DNA of 64,000 nt from Glaciecola sp947496235. Its GTDB lineage: Bacteria; Pseudomonadota; Gammaproteobacteria; Enterobacterales; Alteromonadaceae. A program made the position numbers and the translations under genes. Shown here in pieces: positions 16,884 through 26,728 of the stretch. The notes under the pieces are model-generated. The model did not search any database. It was not told the DNA's origin and saw only the letters and a list, made by a program, of their open reading frames with translations. The stretch covers positions 523,689 to 587,688 of the forward strand of contig NZ_JBLWFH010000001.1 of assembly GCF_050306235.1 (NCBI RefSeq), given 5' to 3'. The number at the start of each line of letters is the position of its first letter. Positions within the stretch are counted from its first letter, which is position 1.

Positions 16884-19616
16884 TCAGCGCTCCTGCTTGC
16901 GTAACAAAACAGTGGCAAGCCACAGTGTAATTGGTATAGAAATAGCTATGGCAAACACAGCAAAATCAAGGGTTTCAAAACCTAAACCTTTGCTAAATAT
17001 TCCCCTGCTAGCGGTTAAAAAATAACTAATAGGGTGAAGCTCTCCTATTACGCGCCCCGCCCCTTCTAATGCAGAAACCGGTGTTATCATGCCCGCAAAC
17101 TGTACGGCAGGTACCATAGTGCCAATAGTAGTAAGCAAAATAGCGGCAATTTGACTATTAGTAAAAACCGATGCCAACAAACCAAAGCTAGTGGAAAAAG
17201 TAACGAATAACAACGTTATAAGGCATAGCACTATCACATCCCCCTTCAGTGGGATGTTGAATAGCCACACCGCCATTGCAACCAACAGCAAGAAGCTAAC
17301 AAACGAGGTAGCGATATAAGGAAGTTGCTTACCCAACAAAAACTCTATGCGTGTAACTGGCGTAACATATAAGTTGATTATCGAACCCAACTCTTTCTCG
17401 CGCACCACCGCCAACGACGTTAAAAGCGCAGGTATCATCAACAACAACATGGGCATTACCGCAGGTACAATGGCCACCAAGCTGCGAACATCTGGGTTAT
17501 ACAAATAGCGTGACTCAACATTAATACTGCTGGTCGACTGCACTTGGCTAGCTTGTGAGGCTTGCTGCAAAAGCCATTTCAGGTGAATACCTGTTACATA
17601 ACCCTGTATAGTTTCGGCCCTTGAGGGCATAGACCCATCAATCCATGCCCCTATTTCCACTTGTTCGCCTTTATGCAGTTTTTGGCTAAATTCGGGGGGA
17701 ATTTCCACAGCCAATGAAAGCTCTCCGCTTTTCATTCTCCTGTCCATATCGGCATAGCTGGTAATGACTGGCTGTTCATTGAAATAGCGCGAGCCTGATA
17801 AAGCACTGCGATAGTTAAGACTAGTGGAAGTTTGATCGCGATCGAATACCGCATAGCTTAAGTCATCAACGTCCATAGTAATGCCATAGCCAATAACTAC
17901 CATTAACACCATGCTGCCTAAGAACGACATGGTTAAGCGAATGGGGTCGCGGATAAGCTCAAGGGTTTCACGCGAGGCATAGCTTAACAATCGCCGTAAG
18001 CCTTTTGCACGTTTATTCGGTGGCGTGGCTTTATCTGCGCTAACACCTTCTGGTGCACTTTGCTCAGTGTTTTGTGTTTGGTTCTCAGGTGTTTGCGCTT
18101 CAACTAAATAATCGATAAACGCTTGCTCTAACGTATCGGCAGATTTAGACGCTTTTATGGCTTGCGGTGTATCGGTTACCAGCACTTCGCCTGCATGCAT
18201 TAGGGAAATTCTATCGCAGCGTACTGCCTCGTTCATAAAGTGTGTAGAAATAAAAATGGTTACGCCGTCTTTTCGCGCCAGAGAAATAAGCAACTGCCAA
18301 AAGTTATCTCGGGCAACTGGATCGACGCCAGAAGTGGGTTCATCGAGTATTAACACTTCAGGTCTATGCACCATGGCCACGGCCAAAGACAGACGCTGGC
18401 GAATACCTAAAGGAAGGTCGTTAGGCAAGCTGTGCTGGTGATGACTTAATGCAAAGCGGTTAAGCATTTCGTCAACGCGCGAATTTAATACGTTGCTTGC
18501 TACTTTGAAGAGCTTGGCATGAAGCGTAAGGTTTTGCCGAACGGTTAATTCGGTATACAAAGAAAAGCTTTGCGACATATAACCTACGCGGTAGCGGGTG
18601 TTAATATCGTTAGCAACAAGAGGGCTGCCCAGCAACCACGCCTCGCCAGAGGTTTGCGGCAGCAGGCCAGTAAGCATTTTCATGGTGGTAGACTTACCAC
18701 AGCCATTCGACCCTAAAAACCCGAAAATCTCTCCTTTACCAATCGTGAAGCTAACGTTATTAACTGCCGTAAAATCGCCAAACTTCATAGTAAGGTTTTT
18801 AGCTTCAATCGCGGTTTGCATATGCTCACTAGCCTTATAAGGCTGCACAACTACGCTGCGATGTTCATGCTTTGCGTCTGCCGGCAAAAGCGCAATAAAT
18901 GCCGCTTCTAAATTGCTGGTTTGTGTTTCACTAAGCAGTGACTTCGGTGAGCCGCTCGCCAGTATCTCACCTGCATTTAACGCTATTAGATGATCGAACT
19001 GTTGGGCTTCATCCATATAGGCAGTCGCTACCAATACGGTAATATTTGGCTGGGTTTTGCGAATGTCTTTAATAAGCGACCAAAATTGACTTCGGGCAAG
19101 GGGGTCTACCCCTGTAGTGGGTTCGTCTAGAATAAGCAGGCGGGGATCGTGTATTAAGGCACAGCATAACCCCAGTTTTTGCTTCATACCACCCGACAAC
19201 TTGCCGGCTGGGCGCGATAAAAATGGATAAAGTCCGGTTCGTTTGGTAAGGATATCTATTCGTGCACGACGCTGAGCACGATTGTGCCCAAAAAGTTTGG
19301 CAAAAAACTGTAAGTTTTCTTCTACAGACAGCGTGGGATATAAGTTTTTGCCTAAGCCTTGTGGCATGTATGCAATATCAGAACATATCGCGGCGCGGTG
19401 TTTTTCATCACGCATATCGCCACCAAGAACCTGCAACTGCCCCTTTTGCATAACTCGCTCACCAGCAATAAGCGACAGCAACGTAGATTTGCCCACGCCA
19501 TCAGGGCCAATTACGCCTACCGTTAGGCCCGCGGGAATAGAAAGCGCAAGATTGTGAATAGCTGTGGTGCTTTTGTAGCGAACCGTTAGCGAATTGCATT
19601 CAATAATGTTGCCCAT
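16884..19616 (-). CDS. RbbA-like fusion: two ABC ATPase domains plus ABC-2 permease
   Basis: This 910-aa fusion starts with ATPase domain 1 (Walker A GPDGVGKSTLL ~residue 38, signature LSGGMKQK, Walker B LLILDEPTTGVDP). ATPase domain 2 follows (Walker A GSNGCGKSTTM ~residue 307, Walker B VLILDEPTSGVDP). A linker at ~505-545 leads to a six-span ABC-2 permease from ~555. In domain 2 the usual LSGG signature is replaced by LPLGIRQRLS, although Walker motifs are intact. E. coli RbbA has the same layout. It overlaps the HlyD gene by one base. With its partners it should pump a substrate across the inner membrane to an outer-membrane channel encoded elsewhere. Confidence 0.9.
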   Translation of the reverse strand: MGNIIECNSLTVRYKSTTAIHNLALSIPAGLTVGVIGPDGVGKSTLLSLIAGERVMQKGQLQVLGGDMRDEKHRAAICSDIAYMPQGLGKNLYPTLSVEENLQFFAKLFGHNRAQRRARIDILTKRTGLYPFLSRPAGKLSGGMKQKLGLCCALIHDPRLLILDEPTTGVDPLARSQFWSLIKDIRKTQPNITVLVATAYMDEAQQFDHLIALNAGEILASGSPKSLLSETQTSNLEAAFIALLPADAKHEHRSVVVQPYKASEHMQTAIEAKNLTMKFGDFTAVNNVSFTIGKGEIFGFLGSNGCGKSTTMKMLTGLLPQTSGEAWLLGSPLVANDINTRYRVGYMSQSFSLYTELTVRQNLTLHAKLFKVASNVLNSRVDEMLNRFALSHHQHSLPNDLPLGIRQRLSLAVAMVHRPEVLILDEPTSGVDPVARDNFWQLLISLARKDGVTIFISTHFMNEAVRCDRISLMHAGEVLVTDTPQAIKASKSADTLEQAFIDYLVEAQTPENQTQNTEQSAPEGVSADKATPPNKRAKGLRRLLSYASRETLELIRDPIRLTMSFLGSMVLMVVIGYGITMDVDDLSYAVFDRDQTSTSLNYRSALSGSRYFNEQPVITSYADMDRRMKSGELSLAVEIPPEFSQKLHKGEQVEIGAWIDGSMPSRAETIQGYVTGIHLKWLLQQASQASQVQSTSSINVESRYLYNPDVRSLVAIVPAVMPMLLLMIPALLTSLAVVREKELGSIINLYVTPVTRIEFLLGKQLPYIATSFVSFLLLVAMAVWLFNIPLKGDVIVLCLITLLFVTFSTSFGLLASVFTNSQIAAILLTTIGTMVPAVQFAGMITPVSALEGAGRVIGELHPISYFLTASRGIFSKGLGFETLDFAVFAIAISIPITLWLATVLLRKQER

Positions 19617-20695
19617 TAGTCGACAAGCTCAGGTAGGTCGCTAGGCCATTCAGCGGTATCGTTTAGCTTTACCCATACTTCACCCGGCAACCCTGTTTTC
19701 ACTTTTTCAATGTGCTGCTTTAATAAGTTTTCAGGAATTTGCGCTTTAACCCTGAACATAAGTTTTTCTCGCTCACTTTGGGTTTCAACCGACTTAGGAG
19801 TAAATTGCGCTACGTCGGCAACGTAAGAAATGGTGGCCGGAATAGCGATGTCGGGCGCGGCATCTAGCACAATAAGTGCTTCACCGCCCATAGTAAGCTT
19901 GCCCACCTGCGAAGCAGGCAAAAAGAATGTCATGTATACGTTTGTTAGGTCGACCAAACTAAGTACACGCCCACCTGCACTAACAACTTCGCCAGGCTCC
20001 ACTACGCGGTATTGAATACGCCCATTACGTGGTGCTTTTAACACCATATCGTTAATTTCAGATTGGATTTGCGCAATAGTGGCATTGGCAGCGCTGACCG
20101 CTGCTTGTGCCGAGTAGTATTGCGCGCGCGAAGCTTCAATGGTGGCGTCAGCCGCTGTCAAACGAGCCTTAGCTGCATTTACCGCCGCCTTTGCGCTTTC
20201 AACATTGGTAAGGTTATCTTCTGCCAATTGTTTAGACACGGCGCCTGTTTTTGCCAATTCATTAGTACGGGCAGCATGAGCTTCAGCTGCTTTTAGCTCG
20301 GCTTTAGTTTGCAGCAGCGCGGCTTCAAGCGCTGACTTTTCACTTTGGCGCTGTGCAACAGCCATATTTGCAGCTTCTACCGCACTTTTGGCTTGCTGGT
20401 GCTGTGCCTTGGCCTGCTGAAGCTGGCTATTAATGGTGGTGGTATCAAGTTTGGCGACCACATCGCCCGCCGTTACTCTGTCTCCTTCGCTGACATAAAT
20501 TTCTTCTACACGCCCTGCTACTTTTGCAGAAATGCCAATTTCAGTAGCTTCAATGCGGCCATTCCCTGACACCACATCGACATTTTCAGGGCCACTGAAA
20601 ACAGTACTAAAAACCACAATTAAAAACACAACGAACATAATGGATAGAATAAACGGCGTTTTTTTCACAGTGACGCTCCTTGCGTTCCATAACAA
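19616..20695 (-). CDS. HlyD-family periplasmic adaptor (YhiI-like)
   Basis: The 359-aa membrane-fusion protein has an N-terminal anchor (TPFILSIMFVVFLIVVFSTVFSG). A split lipoyl/biotinyl domain has halves near residues 45-75 (EIYVSEGDRVTAGDVVAKLD) and 220-240 (APRNGRIQYRVVEPGEVVSAGG). A long alanine-rich coiled-coil hairpin spans residues ~75-205. It links the ABC-2 transporter to an outer-membrane protein. It is first in its operon, downstream of the palindromic operator at 20747-20766. Confidence 0.9.
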   Translation of the reverse strand: MLWNARSVTVKKTPFILSIMFVVFLIVVFSTVFSGPENVDVVSGNGRIEATEIGISAKVAGRVEEIYVSEGDRVTAGDVVAKLDTTTINSQLQQAKAQHQQAKSAVEAANMAVAQRQSEKSALEAALLQTKAELKAAEAHAARTNELAKTGAVSKQLAEDNLTNVESAKAAVNAAKARLTAADATIEASRAQYYSAQAAVSAANATIAQIQSEINDMVLKAPRNGRIQYRVVEPGEVVSAGGRVLSLVDLTNVYMTFFLPASQVGKLTMGGEALIVLDAAPDIAIPATISYVADVAQFTPKSVETQSEREKLMFRVKAQIPENLLKQHIEKVKTGLPGEVWVKLNDTAEWPSDLPELVD

Positions 20696-20746
20696 CAGTA
20701 AAGATTTATAGTGCTAATATTGATTAAAATACACTATTGATGATTA

Positions 20747-20766
20747 GAATACACTGTTCAGTGTTC
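20747..20766. promoter_or_regulatory. Palindromic operator candidate upstream of the export operon
   Basis: ACACTG-TT-CAGTGT (20751-20764) is a perfect dyad inside GAATACACTG/CAGTGTTC, with a half-copy AATACACTATTGA 22 bp away (from about 20727). It lies ~50 bp upstream of the HlyD start. Such sites are typical for TetR-family repressors of export operons, but no regulator gene remains next to it. Confidence 0.5.
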
Positions 20767-21279
20767 TTTTTGTCACATGTTACGAGGAAACATACTCATT
20801 TTATATTAGACGAAATTTAAAGCTGTTAAATTTTTAAATGTATAGTATCCATGTTATTTGGATTGAAGTATCTTGTTTTTTTCGATGGCGAGTCTAAGGG
20901 AAATACGCATCCATAAAAGCCAGGCTCAAGAATTAACCAATACAATTGCCGTATCGAACGCTCTTAACACAACGAAGCGGCTTCTATTAATCAATCGATG
21001 GACAAACCGAAACCAAGGCGTCAGTTTAAAGACGAAAGACTGATGGGCTAAATTAAACATTCTTGGCTAGAAAGTTGTTGTGTTGTGGGCATAGAAAGCA
21101 CAGAAGGTATTACAGAGGCAAACCATCAATCGTACCGAATAAAGTGGTAAACGGGGAATTTACTGTAGTAACGCCTAATTGTTATTGACAAATAGATATT
21201 ATCTTCAGTAAACCTAGAATCCGGCATTTACTTGGATGTCATAAACAGAGCATTAATCTGTGACATGGGCAACCAAAAT
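20767..21279. other. Gene-poor degenerate stretch
   Basis: I see only short open frames. The best is 20885-21043 on the plus strand, 52 codons starting MASLREIRIHKSQAQEL, without a recognisable domain or ribosome site. The position, just upstream of an operator-controlled export operon, is where a divergent regulator would normally sit, so this may be its decayed remains. That is speculation. Confidence 0.3.
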
Positions 21280-22268
21280 TGACCAACCCAGTTAAGCTAC
21301 TTTTTTAAATTTTTTCATGTCCACATCATATTGATTTGGACTCCTGTAATCAAGATACGAGTGCAGTCGCTCAGGATTATAAAATGTTGTGATGTAACGC
21401 AGTATTTCTCGCGTACATCATAACGAATTTGGTAATGTTTCCAATGCACCAGATCTTGCTTCAAGCTACCGAAGAAACTCTCAACTACACAATTTTCCCA
21501 ACAATCAACTTTACGACTCATGCTGCCAACAAATTGTTGTCCTCAAAGCACGCGTCGATAGTCTGCACTAGCGTATTGGCTGTCGCAATCCGAATGGACA
21601 ACCAATCCAGCTTTTGGATTTCGCCGCCATATCGCCATCGTTAGCGCATCACATACCAGTTTTGCTTTCATCCTTGACCCCATACTCCATCCAACGACTT
21701 GTATCGAGTACTGGTCAATAACAACTGCCAAATATAACCAGCCTTCTTGTGTCCAGATATAGTTTATATCCTGCACATAAGCTAGATTGGGTGTCCAGCA
21801 CATTTTCTAATACAGGCAGTGTGTGATTGCTGTTTGTGATAACTTTGTATTTCTTCTTGTAACGGACCTGCACACCTGCCTCTTTCATCAGTCTGTGTGT
21901 AAGACGCCTACCGATAGGGTAGCCCAAACAATTCAGTGCTTTTTGCATTCGTCGGCTGACGTAGCTATGCTCACAGGCTTTCACTATCCTGTGCACCCAT
22001 TTCTAGCTATTTCAACTGCGCTTTAAGCTTTCTGCCTGCTCTGGCGTCAGTTTGCCGTTCCCTCAGAATGCTTGGCCGTCATCATCTTGACCCGACGACC
22101 AATATTTTGGTGACTCACATCCAACATTCAGGCGGCTTCAGAGCACGTTTGACCTTGATCTAGCACCGGGCTCGCAGCATCCAGTTTAAATTCTTTCGTA
22201 TATTGCTTTCTTCCGGCCATTTACATTCTCCAGCTAAGACTTCATTATATCCTTAACTAGCCTGGTCA
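21280..22268 (-). mobile_element. Degraded IS3-family element (orfA and orfB remnants)
   Basis: Ends TTGACCAACCCAGTTAAG (left) and TTGACCAGGCTAGTTAAGG (right, inward) are imperfect inverted repeats. OrfA starts at 22220 (MAGRKQYTKEFKLDAASPVL) and has an early stop (TGA in EAA*MLDVSHQNIG). OrfB is broken into frames containing RRMQKALNCLGYPIGRRLTHRLMKEAGV, then TPNLAYVQDINYIWTQEGWLYLAVVIDQYSIQVVGW with the catalytic Asp, and DCWENCVVESFFGSLKQDLV with the catalytic Glu. Several frameshifts and an internal loss make it inactive. Confidence 0.8.
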
Positions 22269-23272
22269 ACTCGATTAAACCACCTCACTATATGTTTGAA
22301 ACCAGAATGGATAACATATAGCTTTATCGGTTTTTGAGGTTAATCGTAGAGCGTTGAGTACGCCAACAACTTGGCATCATTTAGACGGATAAAACTTTCT
22401 TCTTTGAGTCGTTGAAAGAGCGGCGTAAACTCCTGCTCTCGCCCGACATCGAAGAGGAGTGAACAACACCCAAGACGCAGGAGCGGACCAAACACCCGTC
22501 TAAGTTATAAGAAACCGCGCCGTAACAACGAAAAATTGAAGGTGCACGTGTCAACGAAGCACTCAAGTAGTTGGTGGATGGGCATACCTGTCTGTGTGCG
22601 GGGTTATCAAGAACAACATCGCTCATCAAGTGATTTCCGCGCGATGGGCTTACTCAGAAGCCTGAGTACTCAGAACGTTACGCGTGCGCTAGCCGCCTAA
22701 ACGCTCTAAATGAGACGTGTTCGCGGCGTGACGACTACGTGCCTAAAGTATGACTTCAGGTGGAGCTGTATTCTCGAGAGACACAGTGCAATGATCTTGG
22801 AGCCTTTTTAAGGTAACCGGGTAGATTGCACAGAAGTTAGCTCAGACATAGCTTTTATGAACCTAATTGAAAAACATATAGAAGGAAACGGCTTTTCACT
22901 TCAAAACGTCATTTCACCTCGCTGACATACTGATCGGCAGGCTGAAATCTATATGTGCAACATTACCGTAATTTGAGCGTGAAGAATCTCACTATCCTCT
23001 GCTAACGGGCCGCCGAAAGCATGACCGATGTCGATGAACTCGGCCCTGCTTGCAATCTGGCAATCCATCCGAAAATGGAAAATTTCTTTACGAATCTACC
23101 GACGCTTACTGGAGCATTCGTTATTGGTAAATGAGAGTTAGTGCTGACCTAATCCTTGTCAAACTGAGTGAGTACATAATCTTACATCAGAGACTTATTC
23201 ACACCTTTCTTAGAGAAAACATGGATAGCCTTCACCTTGAAGACTGTTCTAAGAATTAGAATAAACACACGC
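22269..23272. other. About 1 kb with no gene I can support
   Basis: The stretch between the IS3 remnant and the MFS gene holds only short frames on either strand, none with convincing domain content or a ribosome site. The region looks like decayed coding DNA: moderate GC and codon-like runs interrupted by stops, for example around 22400-22620. I could not assign a family. Confidence 0.5.
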
Positions 23273-24442
23273 TCAGCAATAAGTTGTTTTTCCTGAACTC
23301 CTGCTTTCAATCCTCTGGATTCTCCCATATACCCCCAGAGCCAGAATTGTAAAACCGGCCGCAACCATGCTCAGATACTCGCTGCCAAACGTTTGAGATA
23401 CATGCTTTCCAATAGATGCAGAAAGCGAAACCCCCAGATATATAGCTGAAGTATTCAGCCCCAGAACGATGGATGCGCTAGACGGCGCCGCTTTCACTAA
23501 CTGATGCTGCAGTGGCACTAGACAGCTCCACGCAATCCCCCCCCAAACGGCAAGCGGCAAAACCGATATGAACGGAGAATAGGTGAGCACTGGCAATAGT
23601 AAGAAGTTGAGGCTCAAAACCATGAGACCGCCAACAATAATTGGTCTCGCACCCCATCGGTCGGTCAGCCTGCCCGCGGTAAAGGTTCCAATAGTAGCTG
23701 CAACGCCCCAAGCCGCCATTAAAAGGGCCAATGTCTCTCCCCTTCCATTAGTGGCGGGCATAAGAATTACACTGGCATAGGTGTGAACGATGTAGGATCC
23801 GATCATTAAAAACAGTGTCGTTCCCAGCACGCCCAATACAGCCGGTTTCGCCACAGAGGCCAGCAAATCCCCGACCATCCTCTTTGCATCCGGTTTTGGA
23901 ATGGGGGCCAATAGAGTACCAAGCCCGATAGCCGCTGCACCGGCTAGTGCAGCGACAAGCCACATACCCAGCCGCCAGTCACCAAAACTCGTTGAGAGTG
24001 CAATTCCCACCGGCGCTCCAATTGCGGTTGACGCACTCAAGCCGGCTGTAATGATAGCCAATGAACGCCCCCAATGTTCCTGCGCGACTATCGCGGTCGC
24101 CGCTGCTCCGGCAATTGGCATAAACAGTGCCCCGCCCAAGCCTCCCAGCGCACGACCGGCAATCGCCGCTTCCAGATTTGGCGCCAGCGCTGAAACCACA
24201 TGGCCTACGGCAAGAATGCTCATGCCCACCACCAGTATTGGCTTATAAGGCAAGTTCACCAACAGAGTTGCTGCGATCGGTAGCATCAGAGCATAAGCGA
24301 CGGCGAACGCAGCGATCATACTCGCCGCGTCACCAACACTGATATTAAAACTGGCTGCCATCTCTGGCAGAAGGCCTGCCATAACGAAACTGGCCGTGCC
24401 AATGGAAAACATTCCTAAAGCCAGGATGAGTAATCTATTCAT
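23273..24442 (-). CDS. MFS drug/metabolite efflux transporter (AraJ/YdhP-like)
   Basis: The 389-aa protein has about 12 spans. MFS motifs include an N-terminal MNRLLILALGMFSIGTASFVMAGLLPEMA, a loop-2-type GRALGGLGGALFMP, and GRLTDRWGARPIIVGG between TM8 and TM9. This fits the DHA1 drug:H+ antiporter group with AraJ/YdhP homologues. It is the last gene of the minus-strand detoxification run, 120 bases after the aldo/keto reductase, so it may export reactive products or conjugates. The last ~20 residues (IQRIESRSSGKTTYC) look atypical and may reflect a changed 3' end next to decayed DNA. Confidence 0.82.
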   Translation of the reverse strand: MNRLLILALGMFSIGTASFVMAGLLPEMAASFNISVGDAASMIAAFAVAYALMLPIAATLLVNLPYKPILVVGMSILAVGHVVSALAPNLEAAIAGRALGGLGGALFMPIAGAAATAIVAQEHWGRSLAIITAGLSASTAIGAPVGIALSTSFGDWRLGMWLVAALAGAAAIGLGTLLAPIPKPDAKRMVGDLLASVAKPAVLGVLGTTLFLMIGSYIVHTYASVILMPATNGRGETLALLMAAWGVAATIGTFTAGRLTDRWGARPIIVGGLMVLSLNFLLLPVLTYSPFISVLPLAVWGGIAWSCLVPLQHQLVKAAPSSASIVLGLNTSAIYLGVSLSASIGKHVSQTFGSEYLSMVAAGFTILALGVYGRIQRIESRSSGKTTYC

Positions 24443-24562
24443 TGGTTCTTCAAACGCCTGTTACAAGATATCACTCCGCATTGCAGAGCCATTCGGTTAA
24501 CGAGAAAGCCCGTTCAGTCTGCCGCGACCTCTTCATGACGGGTTTTGTTAGGTTTAGGACCA

Positions 24563-25552
24563 TTAAATATTGACGTGCCGCATACCTTCAGACGTATAAC
24601 GCTCACCGCTTACCGCGCCTTTCGGTACAATTTCATCAAGGGCAGAAATCTCTTCCGCTGTCAGCGACAACGATCCTGCACTTATATTTTCGTCGATATA
24701 ACGCTCAGTACGTGTACCAGGGATAGGGATCACATGATCGCCCTGTGCCAGAACCCACGCCAAAGCCAACTGTGCTGGTGTACAGCCTTTTGAATCCGCA
24801 AATCTGGTCAGTGCATCAACCACAGACAGATTCTTCTGCAAATTTTCTCCCTGGAACCGTGGTTGAGAGGTACGCCTAAAATCATCGACGACCATGTCGT
24901 CAACCGACCGGATCTTACCCGTCAAAAAACCCCGACCAAGCGGGCTATATGGAACAAAAGCCACACCCAACTCCTTACAGGTCTGCAACATTCCGTCTTC
25001 TGGATCGCGCGTCCACAGGGAGTATTCCGATTGCACTGCAGCGATAGGATGAATGGCATGCGCTCGGCGCAGGGTCTCAGGGGACACCTCACTCAACCCC
25101 AATCCACGAACTTTGCCTTGCTTGACAAGTTCAGCCATCGCTCCGACCGTTTCTTCGACGGGTACGTCCGGATTTAGACGGTGAGCATAGTAGAGATCGA
25201 TCGTTTCTATACCTAGGCGTTTTAGCGAAGCCTCACAGGCGTTGGCCATGTAAGTCGCGGTATTGTCAATACGACGATCCGCAAGTGGGCCATCGCGTAC
25301 AATGCCGAACTTGGTCGCCAGAGTGATCTGCTCTCGGTGTCGGGCAAGAAAGCTACTGAGAAGTTTTTCATTACGGCCAAGACCATAGGTATCTGCTGTA
25401 TCAAAAAACGTTATCCCTTTTTCAAGCGCATACTCCAGCGTTGCAAGCGATTGCGCTTTATCAGCGGGTCCATAGAATTCAGACATTCCCATGCAGCCTA
25501 GGCCAATAGCGGAGACAGAGCCCAGTCCGGCACCTAAATTACGAGATTTCAT
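24563..25552 (-). CDS. Aldo/keto reductase
   Basis: This 329-aa TIM-barrel NADPH oxidoreductase has the AKR catalytic set visible as Asp and Tyr in FFDTADTYGLGRNE, Lys in LATKFG and His in YYAHRLNPDVP. A C-terminal cofactor loop contains HVIPIPGTRTERYIDENI. Sequence and length fit the YajO/YghZ-like and plant auxin-induced AKR13 type that reduces aldehydes and methylglyoxal-like carbonyls. A good ribosome site (GAGGGG) precedes the ATG. It lies between an Old Yellow Enzyme and an MFS pump in a co-directional set of electrophile-handling genes. Confidence 0.9.
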   Translation of the reverse strand: MKSRNLGAGLGSVSAIGLGCMGMSEFYGPADKAQSLATLEYALEKGITFFDTADTYGLGRNEKLLSSFLARHREQITLATKFGIVRDGPLADRRIDNTATYMANACEASLKRLGIETIDLYYAHRLNPDVPVEETVGAMAELVKQGKVRGLGLSEVSPETLRRAHAIHPIAAVQSEYSLWTRDPEDGMLQTCKELGVAFVPYSPLGRGFLTGKIRSVDDMVVDDFRRTSQPRFQGENLQKNLSVVDALTRFADSKGCTPAQLALAWVLAQGDHVIPIPGTRTERYIDENISAGSLSLTAEEISALDEIVPKGAVSGERYTSEGMRHVNI

Positions 25553-25615
25553 AGTCGTTCCCCTCTTTTCTCTTCCAGAAACCTGCCATAAATGGTTTCA
25601 ACTAGGAGTATTTAC

Positions 25616-26728
25616 TTACAGGAATGGGTAATCGATATACCCTTCGGCTCCTCCACCATAGGCCGTTTCGACATCAAGCGGATTGAGAGGCGCACCTCGC
25701 TCGAGTCGAGTTACCAGATCAGGGTTGGCAATATAAGGGCGCCCAAATGCAATCAAATCAGCGGTATTACTACGCCGAGCTAAAAGAGCCAGTTTGCGGT
25801 CATAGCCATTGTTAACCATGTACAGCCCTTTGAAGCGCTGTCGCAAAACATTCAGATCAAATCCGCCTTCAACCGTTCGCGATCCACCTGTCACACCTTC
25901 CACAACGTGAAGATACGCCAGATCAATATTATTCAGTTGGTCAACAAGCGCTGTGAAAACCGGCTCAGGGTTGCTGTCACTAAGGCCGTTGGCGGTACTG
26001 AGCGGAGATATCCGCAATCCCGTGCGCCCACCATCACAGATCGCAGCAACAGCTCTGGTAACCTCAAGTGTCAGCCGAATACGATTCTCGACCGCCCCAC
26101 CATAGGCATCAGTACGCTGATTGGCCCCATCTCGCATAAACTGATCAAGCAGGTAGCCATTTGCAGCGTGAATTTCAACGCCATCAAAACCAGCATCCAG
26201 TGCATTGCGGGCGGCTTGCTCATAATCCGCCACAATCTCCGTCAACTCATCTACCCGCAGCGCTCTAGGCGTCTTTACTGGTTTCTTGCCCTCAGCGGTG
26301 AATGCGTCAACATTGGGGCGAACTGCAGATGGTGCAACAGGCAACAGGCCACCAAGTTGCAAGTCTGGGTGAGAAACCCTACCAACATGCCATAGCTGAG
26401 CGAATATGCGTCCACCTTTATCATGAACAGCCGAAGTTACAGGACGCCAGCTTTCGATCTGTTCAGTGGTCCAAAGGCCAGGAGTGAAGGCGTAACCCAC
26501 TGCCTGCGGCGAAATGTTCAACCCCTCGCTGATGATCAGTCCTGCCGATGCACGCTGCGTGTAATACTCTTGCATCATCGAAGTAGCAATACCTTCAGGC
26601 GAGCGCGCCCGCGTCAGTGGTGCCATAACAATGCGGTTTGTCAGAGCGTAAGGCCCTATTTCAATTGGAGAAAAGAGGTCAGTTTCAGGAACGTTAGTCG
26701 TATTGATGTTCGAGTTAAGAGTTTTCAC
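25616..26728 (-). CDS. Old Yellow Enzyme family alkene/nitro reductase (NemA-like), first copy
   Basis: This FMN-dependent NAD(P)H oxidoreductase reduces activated C=C bonds, quinones, nitrate esters and nitroaromatics. Reading is open further upstream, but the GTG at 26728 with AAGGAG eight bases before it is the likely start, giving about 370 aa. Motifs are the N-terminal SPIEIGPYALTNRIVMAPLTRAR, QLWHVGRVSHPD, and the substrate His-Asn pair in VEIHAANGYLLDQF. RTDAYGG and the FMN-phosphate region IAFGRPYIANPDLVTRL are also present. It overlaps the haem-protein gene by 14 bases, indicating coupling. Confidence 0.9.
   Translation of the reverse strand: MKTLNSNINTTNVPETDLFSPIEIGPYALTNRIVMAPLTRARSPEGIATSMMQEYYTQRASAGLIISEGLNISPQAVGYAFTPGLWTTEQIESWRPVTSAVHDKGGRIFAQLWHVGRVSHPDLQLGGLLPVAPSAVRPNVDAFTAEGKKPVKTPRALRVDELTEIVADYEQAARNALDAGFDGVEIHAANGYLLDQFMRDGANQRTDAYGGAVENRIRLTLEVTRAVAAICDGGRTGLRISPLSTANGLSDSNPEPVFTALVDQLNNIDLAYLHVVEGVTGGSRTVEGGFDLNVLRQRFKGLYMVNNGYDRKLALLARRSNTADLIAFGRPYIANPDLVTRLERGAPLNPLDVETAYGGGAEGYIDYPFL

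Noticed and set aside
22381..22629. 82-codon minus-strand frame
   Set aside because: No ribosome site, no domain, and composition unlike a protein; lies in decayed DNA.
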